Origin: Celeribacter arenosi
Lineage (GTDB): Bacteria > Pseudomonadota > Alphaproteobacteria > Rhodobacterales > Rhodobacteraceae
DNA length: 64,000 bases
Reading direction: 5' to 3'
Assembly (NCBI RefSeq): GCF_039539485.1
Contig: NZ_BAABDF010000006.1
Location: forward strand, 266,898 to 330,897
This document shows positions 25,477 through 34,373 of this stretch, piece by piece; position 1 is the first letter of the stretch, and every line of letters starts with the position of its first letter. The position numbers and the translations under genes are program-made. The notes beneath the pieces are model-generated. The model was not told the origin of the DNA, made no database searches, and saw only the letters and a list, made by a program, of their open reading frames with translations.

Positions 25477-25485
25477 GGCAGGACA

Positions 25486-26751
25486 ATGGATTCTATTTTG
25501 GTACGCGGGAACGGCCCCGTTTCAGGCGACATTGAGATCGCGGGCGCGAAAAATGCCTGTCTGACGCTCATGCCCGCCACGCTGCTCTCCGACGAGCCGC
25601 TCACATTGACCAACGCGCCGCGCCTCAGCGACATCAAAACCATGACCGAACTTCTCGCCTCGCTCGGCGCAGAGGTCACAGCCCTCCAAGAGGGCAAAGT
25701 GCAGGCCATGTCGTGCCACGGCGACATCAATCCCGTCGCCGATTATGAAATCGTGCGCAAAATGCGCGCCTCCAACCTCGTGCTCGGCCCGCTTCTGGCG
25801 CGTCTGGGCCATGCGGTTGTCTCTCTGCCCGGCGGCTGCGCGATCGGCGCGCGCCCGATGGACCTTCACACCACGGCTCTCGAGGCGCTCGGCGCGCAGA
25901 TCGAATTGCGCGACGGTTACCTGCACGCCAAGGCCCCCGGTGGCCTCAAAGGTGCGGTGCATAAAATGCGCTTCCCCTCGGTGGGCGCGACCGAAAACTT
26001 CCTGATGGCCGCCAGCCTCGCGAAAGGCACCTCGGTTCTGGAAAATGCCGCGCGCGAACCCGAAATCGTCGATCTCGTCTCCTGCCTCAAAAAGATGGGC
26101 GCCCAGATCGAAGGCGAAGGTACAGAGCGCATCGAAATTCAGGGCGTCGACCGCCTGCACGGCGCGACCCATCCGGTTGTCACCGACCGGATCGAACTGG
26201 GCACCTTCATGCTCGCGCCCGCGATCTGTGGCGGCGAAGTCACCTGCCTTGGCGGTAAACTTTCCCTCGTCGAGGCCTTCGTGGAAAAACTCGAACGTGC
26301 CGGCGTCAGCGTCACTGAAAATGCCCGCGGCCTGACCGTGAGCCGTGGCGAAAACCGCGTGCAGGCCGTCGATGTGGTCACCGAACCCTTCCCGGGCTTC
26401 CCCACCGACCTGCAGGCGCAGATGATGGCGCTCCTGTGCACCGCCGAAGGCACCTCGGTTCTCGAAGAAACCATCTTTGAAAACCGCTTTATGCACGCCC
26501 CCGAACTCACCCGCATGGGCGCGGACATCGAGGTCCACGGTGGCCACGCAACCGTCCACGGTGTCGAACGCCTCAAAGGCGCGCGCGTCATGGCCACCGA
26601 CCTGCGCGCCTCCGTCTCGCTCATCCTCGCAGGCCTCGCCGCAGAGGGTGAAACGGTCGTCTCGCGCGTCTACCACCTCGATCGCGGCTATGAATTCGTC
26701 GAAAAGAAACTGTCGGGCATCGGCGCGCATATCGAAAGGATCAAATCCTGA
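25486..26751 (+). CDS. murA: UDP-N-acetylglucosamine 1-carboxyvinyltransferase
   Basis: The 421-residue cytoplasmic enzyme carries out the first committed step of peptidoglycan synthesis, transferring enolpyruvate from PEP to UDP-GlcNAc; it is the fosfomycin target. The active-site loop PGGCAIGARPMD with Cys118 and the N-terminal GAKNACL are present, and length equals the family. It overlaps the DUF2948 gene by one base (TGATG). Confidence 0.98.
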   Translation: MDSILVRGNGPVSGDIEIAGAKNACLTLMPATLLSDEPLTLTNAPRLSDIKTMTELLASLGAEVTALQEGKVQAMSCHGDINPVADYEIVRKMRASNLVLGPLLARLGHAVVSLPGGCAIGARPMDLHTTALEALGAQIELRDGYLHAKAPGGLKGAVHKMRFPSVGATENFLMAASLAKGTSVLENAAREPEIVDLVSCLKKMGAQIEGEGTERIEIQGVDRLHGATHPVVTDRIELGTFMLAPAICGGEVTCLGGKLSLVEAFVEKLERAGVSVTENARGLTVSRGENRVQAVDVVTEPFPGFPTDLQAQMMALLCTAEGTSVLEETIFENRFMHAPELTRMGADIEVHGGHATVHGVERLKGARVMATDLRASVSLILAGLAAEGETVVSRVYHLDRGYEFVEKKLSGIGAHIERIKS

Positions 26752-27230
26752 TGGTCGAGGATGCACGTTTCGAAGACGGCGGTGAAAAGCCCCTGCGCCT
26801 CAAGGCGCTCGACAGCGATGATCTGACGGTGATCTCGGCGCTGGTGCAGGATGCGATTGTGCCGATGGGCGAAATCTCCTTTGATGCCACCGCGCGCCGC
26901 TTTGCCATGCTGCTCAACCGCTTCCGCTGGGAAGACCTCGTGGCGGCCGAAAAACGCGCCCGCCCTGTCGAACGCGTGCAGGCGGTTCTGGTGTTTGATG
27001 ATGTGATCGCGGCGCAATCCGCAGGGCTGGAGGCGGGCGATAAAGACACCGTCATCTCGATCCTCGCGATCACCTTTACTCCCAAAACCGACGGCATGGG
27101 CCGCGTGGAGATCACGCTGGCCGGTGACGGGGCCATCGCGCTCGACCTCGAAGCGCTCGACGTGACACTCAAAGACGTCACACGTCCCTATCTCGCCCCC
27201 TCGCGCCTCACCCCCGACCACGACGCGTGA
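26751..27230 (+). CDS. DUF2948 family protein
   Basis: This 159-residue soluble protein of unknown function belongs to a family confined mainly to alphaproteobacteria, where it lies between murA and hisD. Recognisable stretches are LDSDDLTVISALVQDAI and the FRWE motif. Its ATG overlaps the murA stop. No catalytic motif is seen. Confidence 0.85.
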   Translation: MVEDARFEDGGEKPLRLKALDSDDLTVISALVQDAIVPMGEISFDATARRFAMLLNRFRWEDLVAAEKRARPVERVQAVLVFDDVIAAQSAGLEAGDKDTVISILAITFTPKTDGMGRVEITLAGDGAIALDLEALDVTLKDVTRPYLAPSRLTPDHDA

Positions 27231-27328
27231 TGTGGGCCCCGTTTCGGGGCGGCGGGGTTGAAATGATAGGCTCTGCGGGTAGGCTAGGGGCCACAAACTG
27301 CCATGTCATTTTACCCAAGGCCCATTTT

Positions 27329-27784
27329 ATGAAATTGCGACTTTCCCTCCCGCTTCTGGCTGCAATCACCCTCTCTCTCACCGCCATCGCGCCCGCGCAG
27401 GCCCAGCAGAAGTCGGACCCGCGCCCGGTGAGCGACGGCTTCGCCGATGCCTACTTAAACTGGGAAAGAGGCGATTACGGTTTCTTCCGCTGGGCAGTTT
27501 TCAACAACAACGGCAAAATCGAACTCTGCGGCGCCTTTGCCACCAAAGGCACCTCGGTGGGGTTTAGATTCACCAAAGCGGCCATGGCCGAGGCCCGCCT
27601 GATGGCCGACGGGAAATCCGTCCTGCGCGGCATCTCCTTTTTCAAAAGCCGCCCGAACAAAGCCCTGGCCAATAAACTGTTCGGCGAGCCCGCGAATTGC
27701 CGGATCACGAAAACCGACTACCCCGCCGGAAAAGTGGCCTTTCAGCTGAAATTCCGCGACGGCGCCTATTCAGTGTCCAAATAA
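27329..27784 (+). CDS. Secreted protein of unknown function
   Basis: The 151-residue product has a clear signal peptide (KLRLSLPLLAAITLSLTAIA… cut after AQA) and no other recognisable domain. Mature features are one pair of cysteines (LCGAF and ANCRI) that could form a disulfide. The ATG at 27329 was chosen because the signal peptide begins there; an open frame continues upstream to 27227 but would precede the signal. It and the next acetyltransferase gene interrupt the usual DUF2948–hisD adjacency. Confidence 0.7.
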   Translation: MKLRLSLPLLAAITLSLTAIAPAQAQQKSDPRPVSDGFADAYLNWERGDYGFFRWAVFNNNGKIELCGAFATKGTSVGFRFTKAAMAEARLMADGKSVLRGISFFKSRPNKALANKLFGEPANCRITKTDYPAGKVAFQLKFRDGAYSVSK

Positions 27785-27797
27785 TGCAGGCGCCGCA

Positions 27798-28304
27798 ATG
27801 ATCCGTGTTCTGGGCGAAGACGATTTGGACGCGTGGCTGTCGCTGCGACTGGATGCGTTGCTCCGTCACCCCGAAAACTTCCTCACCAGCCACGCCGAGG
27901 TATCCGCGCGCCCGCGAAGCGCACATGTCGCCCGCCTGCAAAGCGGGGCGATCTGGGGGGCTTTCGACGGTGACACCCTGACGGGTATGATCGCCTGTGA
28001 CCGCCTGCGCACACCGGGAACCGAGCATCGCGCGCAAATCACCTCCTTTTACGTCGCCCCCGATCACCGCGGCGGCGGGCAGGGGCGTCGCCTGCTCGAG
28101 TTCGTCAGCACAGGGATGGAGGGGCAGGGCGTCGTGCAACTCGAACTGCAGGTGGCGGTGGAAAACACATCGGCAATCCGCTTTTACGAGGCGGCCGGTT
28201 TCCAACGCTTCGGCACCTTCCCGCGACAGGTTGTGCGCGATGGACGCTGCGAAAGCGATTATTTCATGGTGCGCTTTCTGGACGGGTGGCGCGCCGACGC
28301 TTGA
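27798..28304 (+). CDS. GNAT-family N-acetyltransferase
   Basis: The 168-residue protein shows the GNAT acetyl-CoA-binding signature ITSFYVAPDHRGGGQGRRLLEFV and the later VENTSAIRFYEAAGFQRFG. It acetylates an unknown amine. It starts 13 bases after the secreted protein gene and is probably in the same transcript. Confidence 0.85.
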   Translation: MIRVLGEDDLDAWLSLRLDALLRHPENFLTSHAEVSARPRSAHVARLQSGAIWGAFDGDTLTGMIACDRLRTPGTEHRAQITSFYVAPDHRGGGQGRRLLEFVSTGMEGQGVVQLELQVAVENTSAIRFYEAAGFQRFGTFPRQVVRDGRCESDYFMVRFLDGWRADA

Positions 28305-28348
28305 GGCTGCGGCGCGCGCGCGATATGTCGGGCTAACAGGAGATCGCG

Positions 28349-29662
28349 ATGCCGCAGTATATCGACACCCAAGACGCTGATTTCGAGACGAAACTCAGCG
28401 CCCTTCTCAGCGCGAAACGCGAAGACAGCCCCGATGTCGACGATATCGTCGCAGGGATCATCGCCGATGTGCGCGCGCGCGGCGATGCGGCGGTGCTCGA
28501 CCTCACGGCAAAATTCGACCGGATGGATATCACCGCCGACCAGCTGCGCTTTTCCAGTGCCGAAATCGATGCCCTCATCGCGCAGGTTTCGTCCGAGGAC
28601 CGCGCAGCGCTCGAACTCGCCGCCGAACGCATCCGCGCCTATCACGTCCGCCAGATGCCGCATGACGAACAATGGACCGACCCCGAAGGGGCGACATTGG
28701 GCTGGCGCTGGACGCCGGTGTCGGCGGCTGGCCTCTATGTGCCCGGCGGTCTGGCCACATATCCCTCCTCGGTCCTGATGAACGCGATCCCCGCCAAGGT
28801 CGCAGGCGTGCCGCGTCTGGCGATCACCGTGCCGACGCCTGACGGGGCGGCAAACCCGCTCGTCATGCTGGCCGCGCGCATTTCGGGCGTCGATGAAATC
28901 TACCGCATCGGTGGCGCACAGGCGATTGCGGCGCTGGCCTATGGCACGCAATCCATCGCGCCCGTCGATAAAATCACCGGACCGGGCAACGCCTTTGTCG
29001 CCGCCGCCAAACGGCGCGTGTTCGGCAAGGTCGGCATCGACATGATCGCAGGCCCCTCGGAAATCCTCGTGATCGCGGATGGCGACAATGACCCTGACTG
29101 GATCGCCATCGACCTGTTGTCACAGGCCGAACATGACGAAAGCACACAGTCGATCCTGCTCACCGACGACCCCGCATTTGCCCGCGCGGTCGCAGCCTCC
29201 GTCGACAAATTCCTGCAAACCCTCGAACGCCGCGACATCGCGCGCAAGGCGTGGGAGGACAACGGCGTCATCATCACCGTGCGCGATCTCGACGAGGCCG
29301 CCGTGGTCTCCGACCGCTTTGCCCCCGAACACCTCGAACTCTGCGTGGCCGACCCCGACGCGCTCAGCGCCAAAATCACCCACGCGGGCGCCATCTTCCT
29401 CGGCGCATGGACACCCGAGGCCATCGGCGACTACATCGGCGGCCCCAACCACGTCCTGCCCACCGCCCGCTCGGCGCGTTTTTCCTCCGGCCTGTCGGTT
29501 CTCGACTTCCTCAAACGCACAACCTTGGCCAAAATGACCCCACAGGCCCTCGCCGCCATCGGCCCCGCCGCCGAAACACTGGCGCGCGCCGAAAGCCTCG
29601 AGGCCCACGGCCTCTCCGTGCGCGCCCGCCTCGATCGACTGAACGGAGACCCCGATGAGTAA
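28349..29662 (+). CDS. hisD: Histidinol dehydrogenase
   Basis: The 437-residue zinc enzyme oxidises L-histidinol to L-histidine, the last two steps of histidine synthesis. The diagnostic segments AGLYVPGG, DKITGPGNAFVAAAKR, DMIAGPSEILV and PNHVLPTARSARFSSGLSV (shown in parts) are present. Start follows AGGAG. It overlaps the UPF0262 gene by eight bases. Confidence 0.97.
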   Translation: MPQYIDTQDADFETKLSALLSAKREDSPDVDDIVAGIIADVRARGDAAVLDLTAKFDRMDITADQLRFSSAEIDALIAQVSSEDRAALELAAERIRAYHVRQMPHDEQWTDPEGATLGWRWTPVSAAGLYVPGGLATYPSSVLMNAIPAKVAGVPRLAITVPTPDGAANPLVMLAARISGVDEIYRIGGAQAIAALAYGTQSIAPVDKITGPGNAFVAAAKRRVFGKVGIDMIAGPSEILVIADGDNDPDWIAIDLLSQAEHDESTQSILLTDDPAFARAVAASVDKFLQTLERRDIARKAWEDNGVIITVRDLDEAAVVSDRFAPEHLELCVADPDALSAKITHAGAIFLGAWTPEAIGDYIGGPNHVLPTARSARFSSGLSVLDFLKRTTLAKMTPQALAAIGPAAETLARAESLEAHGLSVRARLDRLNGDPDE

Positions 29663-30134
29663 ACTCGTAAGCATTACCATCGACGACGCCGGTCTCGCCG
29701 CGCCAACGCCGGAAATCGAACAGGAACGCAAGGTCGCGATCTTCGATTTGCTCGAAGACAACTCATTCACCCTGCCCGAACGCGAAGACCGCTCGATCCC
29801 GAAGGGGCCGTTCAAACTCCTGCTGTGCATCCGCGAACGCCGCCTTGTGTTCGATATCTCCGACACCGGCGACGATCAGGTCGCGGAATTCCACCTCTCG
29901 CTCGGACCCTTCCGCCAAGTGGTCAAAGACTACTTCCAGATCTGCGAAAGCTATTTCGACGCGGTCAAAAAGATGCCCCCCTCCCAAATCGAGGCCATCG
30001 ACATGGCGCGCCGCGGTATCCACAACGAAGGCGCGCGCGTCCTGCAGGAACGCCTTGACGGCAAGGCCGACGTCGATATCGACACCGCGCGTCGCCTCTT
30101 TACCCTCATTTGCGTGCTGCATTGGGGCGGATGA
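29655..30134 (+). CDS. UPF0262 family protein
   Basis: The 159-residue protein belongs to UPF0262, a conserved alphaproteobacterial family of unknown function located between hisD and a small phosphatase gene. Recognised by RERRLVFDI, FRQVVKDYFQICESYFDAVK and the terminal TARRLFTLICVLHWGG. No signal or membrane helix. Confidence 0.9.
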   Translation: MSKLVSITIDDAGLAAPTPEIEQERKVAIFDLLEDNSFTLPEREDRSIPKGPFKLLLCIRERRLVFDISDTGDDQVAEFHLSLGPFRQVVKDYFQICESYFDAVKKMPPSQIEAIDMARRGIHNEGARVLQERLDGKADVDIDTARRLFTLICVLHWGG

Positions 30135-30138
30135 ACGC

Positions 30139-30597
30139 ATGAGCGACACCCTTCCCCATTCGGTGCTCTTCTGCTGCGATCACAACGCGGTCAGATCACC
30201 AATGGCCGAAGGGCTGATGAAGCGATTCTACCCCGGCGAGCTCTATGTCCAATCCGCAGGGGTGCATAACGACCTCGAAGTGGACGGGTTTGCCGTCGCC
30301 GTCTGCGATGAACTCGGCGTCCACCTGCACCGCCACCGCGCCCGCTCTTTCGAGGATATGAAGGACTGGGGCGATGACATCTCCGCCTATGACCTGATCG
30401 TCGCCCTCTCGCCTGCGAGCCAACGACTGGCCCTTGAGATGACGCGCTTTTACCACCTCGACGTGGAATACTGGCCGATCATGGACCCGACCGGCATCGG
30501 CGAGACACGGGAGGCGAAACTGGCCGCCTACCGGCAGGCGCGCGACCAAATCGTGGCCCGCATGACCGCCCGCTTCGGTCCGCGCAGGGATACCTGA
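30139..30597 (+). CDS. Low-molecular-weight protein-tyrosine phosphatase family protein
   Basis: The 152-residue protein has the C-x5-R phosphate loop CDHNAVRS and the later acid in MDPTG, typical of low-molecular-weight phosphatases and related arsenate reductases. Second and third cysteines needed for arsenate reduction are not in the usual places, so a phosphatase is more likely. It is in the conserved hisD–infA block. Confidence 0.85.
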   Translation: MSDTLPHSVLFCCDHNAVRSPMAEGLMKRFYPGELYVQSAGVHNDLEVDGFAVAVCDELGVHLHRHRARSFEDMKDWGDDISAYDLIVALSPASQRLALEMTRFYHLDVEYWPIMDPTGIGETREAKLAAYRQARDQIVARMTARFGPRRDT

Positions 30598-30729
30598 GGC
30601 GGCATAAAGCGCACATATGGCACGTTGAAACGCCGCGTGAGGCGATTTGGACCTTGAAAACCATCACATTAAGGCTCATTTACAACCGCGCCTCCCAAGG
30701 GGTGGCGAGAAACATATTATGGAGTGACC

Positions 30730-30948
30730 ATGGCCAAGGAAGAAATGCTCGAATTTCCCGGTGTCGTTAAGGAACTCCTGCCGAATGCGACATTCCTGGT
30801 CGAGCTTGAAAATGGCCATACGATCATCGCACACACGGCAGGAAAGATGCGCAAAAACCGCATCCGCGTTCTGGCTGGCGACAAGGTGCAAGTCGAAATG
30901 ACGCCCTACGATCTGACCAAGGGTCGGATCAACTACCGCTTCCGCTAA
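30730..30948 (+). CDS. infA: Translation initiation factor IF-1
   Basis: The 72-residue S1/OB-fold protein starts MAKEEMLEFPGVVKELLPN and ends GRINYRFR, diagnostic for IF-1. It binds the ribosomal A site in initiation. The ATG at 30730 follows GGAG; an in-frame GTG two codons upstream is not needed. Confidence 0.98.
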   Translation: MAKEEMLEFPGVVKELLPNATFLVELENGHTIIAHTAGKMRKNRIRVLAGDKVQVEMTPYDLTKGRINYRFR

Positions 30949-30949
30949 A

Positions 30950-31528
30950 ATGAAGCTGATCCTCGGGTCGGGTAGCCCGCGCCGGAAGGAACTTCTGGCG
31001 CAGATCGGGCTCGTTGCCGATGACATTCGCACGCCCGATATCGACGAGGACCCTCAGGGCGCGGAACTCCCGCGCCCCTATGTGCAACGCATGGCCCGCG
31101 AAAAAGTGCTGGCCGTGCCCCGCGCAGACGGCGAGGTCGTGCTATGCGCCGATACCACCGTCGCGCTCGGGCGGCGCATCCTCGGCAAACCCGCCGATGA
31201 AAAAGAGGCCGCCCAGTTCCTGCTGTCCATGGCCGGACGCCGCCACCGTGTGATTACCGCCATCGCGGTCGCCGCAGGGGATCACATCTGGGAAGCAGAC
31301 GTCACCACCACCGTGAAAATGAAACGCCTCTCGGACGTGGAGCTCAATTCCTACCTCGCGAGCGGCGATTGGCGCGGCAAAGCCGGCGGCTACGGCATCC
31401 AGGGCCCCGCAGGCGCCTTCATCCCGTGGATCCAAGGGTCCTACAGCGCCGTCATGGGGCTGCCCGTGGCCGAAACCGCGGCCCTGCTCGCCGCCGCCGG
31501 ATACCCCGTCTATGGAGATCGCTCATGA
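30950..31528 (+). CDS. maf: Maf-family nucleotide pyrophosphatase
   Basis: The 192-residue protein begins LILGSGSPRRKELL, the Maf signature, and has YVQRMAREK and CADTTVAL. Maf enzymes hydrolyse canonical or modified nucleoside triphosphates and influence septum formation. It starts one base after the infA stop and overlaps the next gene by four bases. Confidence 0.93.
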   Translation: MKLILGSGSPRRKELLAQIGLVADDIRTPDIDEDPQGAELPRPYVQRMAREKVLAVPRADGEVVLCADTTVALGRRILGKPADEKEAAQFLLSMAGRRHRVITAIAVAAGDHIWEADVTTTVKMKRLSDVELNSYLASGDWRGKAGGYGIQGPAGAFIPWIQGSYSAVMGLPVAETAALLAAAGYPVYGDRS

Positions 31529-32565
31529 AGGGCTCGACCATCGCACTCGGACAGGTGAGGGGGCTCAAAGCCGCCGCGCTGATCGTGGACGGCAAACTCA
31601 CTGATTTCGTGATCGACGCGGGCGACGATGCCCCAGCCGCACCGGGATCGATCTTCCGCGCCAAAGGTGGCCGCCTTCTCAAAGGCATGGGGGGCGCAAT
31701 GCTCGACCTGCCCGATGGCGAACAGGCCTATCTGCGCGGCTCCAAGGGCCTCAAACCCGGCGCCTCGATGCTGGTGCAGGTCAGCCATATCGCCGAGGAC
31801 GGCAAAGCCATCCCCGTCACCACGCGCCTGTTGTTCAAGTCGCGCTACGCCATCCTCACCCCCGGCGCGCCGGGTCTCAACATCTCGCGCCAGATTCAGG
31901 ACGACGACACGCTCATCGCCCTGCATGACATCGCAAAACTGGGCATGGAGGGCGCGGATGAAACCCTCGGGCTGATCCTGCGCTCGGCCTGCGAGAGTGC
32001 CGATTTCGACGCCGTCGCCGCCGACCTCGCCGACACCCGCGCGCTGGCCGAGGCGGTTCTCGGCGACGAAGCAGGCGCGCCCGAATTGCTCGTCGCAGGC
32101 CCCGATGCATGGGAAACCGCATGGCGCGACTGGCCCGATGCGGATGAGTATGACGAAAGCGAAGACGCCTTTGACACCCATGGCGTGCACGAGATGATCG
32201 AGGAAATCCTCGACCCCCGCGTGCGCCTCACCAGCTCCGCCTCCGCCTATATCGAACCAACCCGCGCGCTCGTCGCCGTAGACGTCAACACAGGCGGTGA
32301 CTTCTCGCCCGCCGCAGGGCTAAAGGCCAATATCGCCCTGGCCCGCGACCTGCCGCGCCAGTTGCGCCTGCGCGGTCTGGCCGGCCAGATCACCCTCGAT
32401 CTCGCCCCGATGCCGAAAAAAGACCGCCGCCAGTTCGAACAATCCCTCAAAGCTGCATTCAAATCAGAAGGCGGCGATATCGTCCTCGCCGGATGGACCC
32501 CTCTGGGCCATTTTGAAGTGCAAAAGAAACGGACACGGGTGCCAGTTGCGGAGGTTCTGAAATGA
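31525..32565 (+). CDS. Ribonuclease E/G-type endoribonuclease
   Basis: The 346-residue protein has the catalytic-domain core of RNase E/G (VDVNTGGDFSP, LRLRGLAGQITLDLAPM, KKDRRQFEQ). It is shorter than RNase E and lacks the acidic scaffold tail, so it is an RNase G-like form, usual at this Rhodobacteraceae position. ATG overlaps the maf stop. Confidence 0.85.
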   Translation: MKGSTIALGQVRGLKAAALIVDGKLTDFVIDAGDDAPAAPGSIFRAKGGRLLKGMGGAMLDLPDGEQAYLRGSKGLKPGASMLVQVSHIAEDGKAIPVTTRLLFKSRYAILTPGAPGLNISRQIQDDDTLIALHDIAKLGMEGADETLGLILRSACESADFDAVAADLADTRALAEAVLGDEAGAPELLVAGPDAWETAWRDWPDADEYDESEDAFDTHGVHEMIEEILDPRVRLTSSASAYIEPTRALVAVDVNTGGDFSPAAGLKANIALARDLPRQLRLRGLAGQITLDLAPMPKKDRRQFEQSLKAAFKSEGGDIVLAGWTPLGHFEVQKKRTRVPVAEVLK

Positions 32566-32768
32566 GCTGTCCGATCTGCGGAAAAGACAGGGTGGAGAAA
32601 TACCGCCCCTTCTGCTCCAAACGCTGCGCAGACATCGATCTCGGCCGCTGGATGAACGGATCCTACGCGGTTCCCAGCGAACGCGAAGACGACCCCGAAG
32701 CGCTCGTGGAGGCTCTCGAAGAGATGACGCGCGCCGCCACGCACGACGGGTCTGAAAAACCACAGTAG
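32562..32768 (+). CDS. yacG: DNA gyrase inhibitor YacG (zinc protein)
   Basis: The 68-residue zinc protein shows CPICGKD and CSKRCADIDLGRWMNG, the C-x2-C…C-x3-C site and hallmark of YacG, which binds GyrB. It overlaps the RNase gene by four bases and is the last gene of the housekeeping operon. Confidence 0.95.
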   Translation: MSCPICGKDRVEKYRPFCSKRCADIDLGRWMNGSYAVPSEREDDPEALVEALEEMTRAATHDGSEKPQ

Positions 32769-32844
32769 CAGCGCCATTTCCCTCTGGACACCGCCGCGCC
32801 CCCCCACTAAAACCCCGCTACCCGAACGCAAGCGCGTTCCCGGT

Positions 32845-32919
32845 GCCCGGGTAGCTCAGGGGTAGAGCAGTGGATTGAAAATCCTCGTGTCGGTGGTTCG
32901 ATTCCGCCCCTGGGCACCA
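32845..32919 (+). tRNA. tRNA-Phe (anticodon GAA)
   Basis: GCCCGGG pairs with CCTGGGC (one G-T), followed by A and CCA. D-arm GTAGCTCAGGGG, anticodon stem-loop GGATT-GAA-AATCC and T-loop GGTTCGATTCC. 75 bases. Position after yacG is typical. Confidence 0.95.
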
Positions 32920-33150
32920 TTTAAATAAACCAAAATCAACCTGACCGATAATCTAACAGCCTCGCTGCTCCAGCGGTGTCTTGCCCGATGTCCGCCCTTT
33001 AAGAGAGCCATCGACATCAACCGCTCAAATCCCAACAGGGAAGGGGGCAGGCACATAAATGTCCTCCCCCCCGACCGTCCCCGTCGCCGCCCTCATCCCC
33101 GAGGTCTTCCATGTCCCGGACCGCGAAATTTCGCGCAATCTCGCACAATC

Positions 33151-34356
33151 TCACAGTCTGGGTGCGTAACCGGCCATTATCCCACGCAACTCTGCCAGAC
33201 CCTGCATCCGACCAACGAGCGGATAACCCGGCATCATCGGCCGCGCGAGATCACTGACGAGCGAATGCCCATGATCGGGCCGCATCGGGATGACATGATC
33301 GGCACGCCCCGCCGCGCGACGCTTTGCTTCTTCTCGCAGGAGCGCATGAACCGCGCCAACGAGGTCACTGTCGCCATCCAGATGCTCGGACTCGTGAAAA
33401 CTCGATCGCGCCCCGTCAGCGGGCGCATGCCGTTTGGTGTTGCGCAGGTGCACGAAGTGGATGCGATCGCCGAAGGTTTCGACAAACCGGACCGCATCGA
33501 AATCCGGTGCCACCCCCATCGACCCCGTGCACAATGTCACCCCGTTGGCGGGGCTATCGACGGCCTGCATCACATAGCGGTAATCATCCTCGCTCGACAT
33601 CACCCGCGGCATCCCGAGGAGCGGGAAAGGCGGATCATCGGGATGACAGCACAGGCGGATGCCCAGCTCCTGAGCCGTCGGCACAACCTCGGAGAGGAAA
33701 TCGACCAGGTTCGAGCGCAACCGGTCTCTGGAGGTCTGGCTGTAGATGTCGAGGTGTGCGGTCAACGCATCCAGCGTCCAGTTTTCGTTCGCACCCGGCA
33801 GCCCCGCAACGATGTTCTGCGTGAGCGCGCCCTTGGTGGCATCGCTCATCGTGTCAAACCGCGCGCGCACTTGGTCGATGAAGGCGGCGGAGTAATCCTC
33901 GCCCGCACCCGCGCGATTGAGGATGAATACATCGAAGGCGGCAAAATCTATCAAATCGAACCGCATCGCCGTGCCCCCGTTGTCCAGAGGCGAGGTCAGA
34001 TCGGTGCGCGTCCAGTCGAGGACCGGCATGAAGTTATAACAAACCGTGGACAGCCCGCATTGCGCGAGATTGCGCAGGCTCTGGCGATAGGTCTCATAAT
34101 GCTCGCGGTAATTGCCCGTCTGGGACTTGATCGCCTCGGACACCACCAGACTTTCCACCACATCCCACTGCAACGGCGCGCCCGCGCCCTGGGGCTGTCT
34201 GATCTCGGCCTGACGCTTCTGGATTTCCGCAACGCTCCACACATCGCCGGTGGCAATGTGATGGAGCGCGGTGACGATCCCCTCTGCCCCGGTCATGCGG
34301 ATTTCAGGCATCGAAATCTCGTCAGCCGGGCCGAACCAGCGCCATGTTTGTTTCAT
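33151..34356 (-). CDS. uxuA: Mannonate dehydratase
   Basis: The 401-residue enzyme dehydrates D-mannonate to 2-keto-3-deoxygluconate in the glucuronate branch. UxuA features are RWFGPADEIS, GLSTVCYNFMPVLDWTRTDL (in part), CCHPDDPPFPLLG and FVHLRNTKR. It is the last gene of an eight-gene minus-strand operon beginning at 41998. Start is supported by AAGGGG. Its presence links the operon to uronate metabolism. Confidence 0.93.
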   Translation of the reverse strand: MKQTWRWFGPADEISMPEIRMTGAEGIVTALHHIATGDVWSVAEIQKRQAEIRQPQGAGAPLQWDVVESLVVSEAIKSQTGNYREHYETYRQSLRNLAQCGLSTVCYNFMPVLDWTRTDLTSPLDNGGTAMRFDLIDFAAFDVFILNRAGAGEDYSAAFIDQVRARFDTMSDATKGALTQNIVAGLPGANENWTLDALTAHLDIYSQTSRDRLRSNLVDFLSEVVPTAQELGIRLCCHPDDPPFPLLGMPRVMSSEDDYRYVMQAVDSPANGVTLCTGSMGVAPDFDAVRFVETFGDRIHFVHLRNTKRHAPADGARSSFHESEHLDGDSDLVGAVHALLREEAKRRAAGRADHVIPMRPDHGHSLVSDLARPMMPGYPLVGRMQGLAELRGIMAGYAPRL

Positions 34357-34373
34357 TTGATACCCCTTTGGCG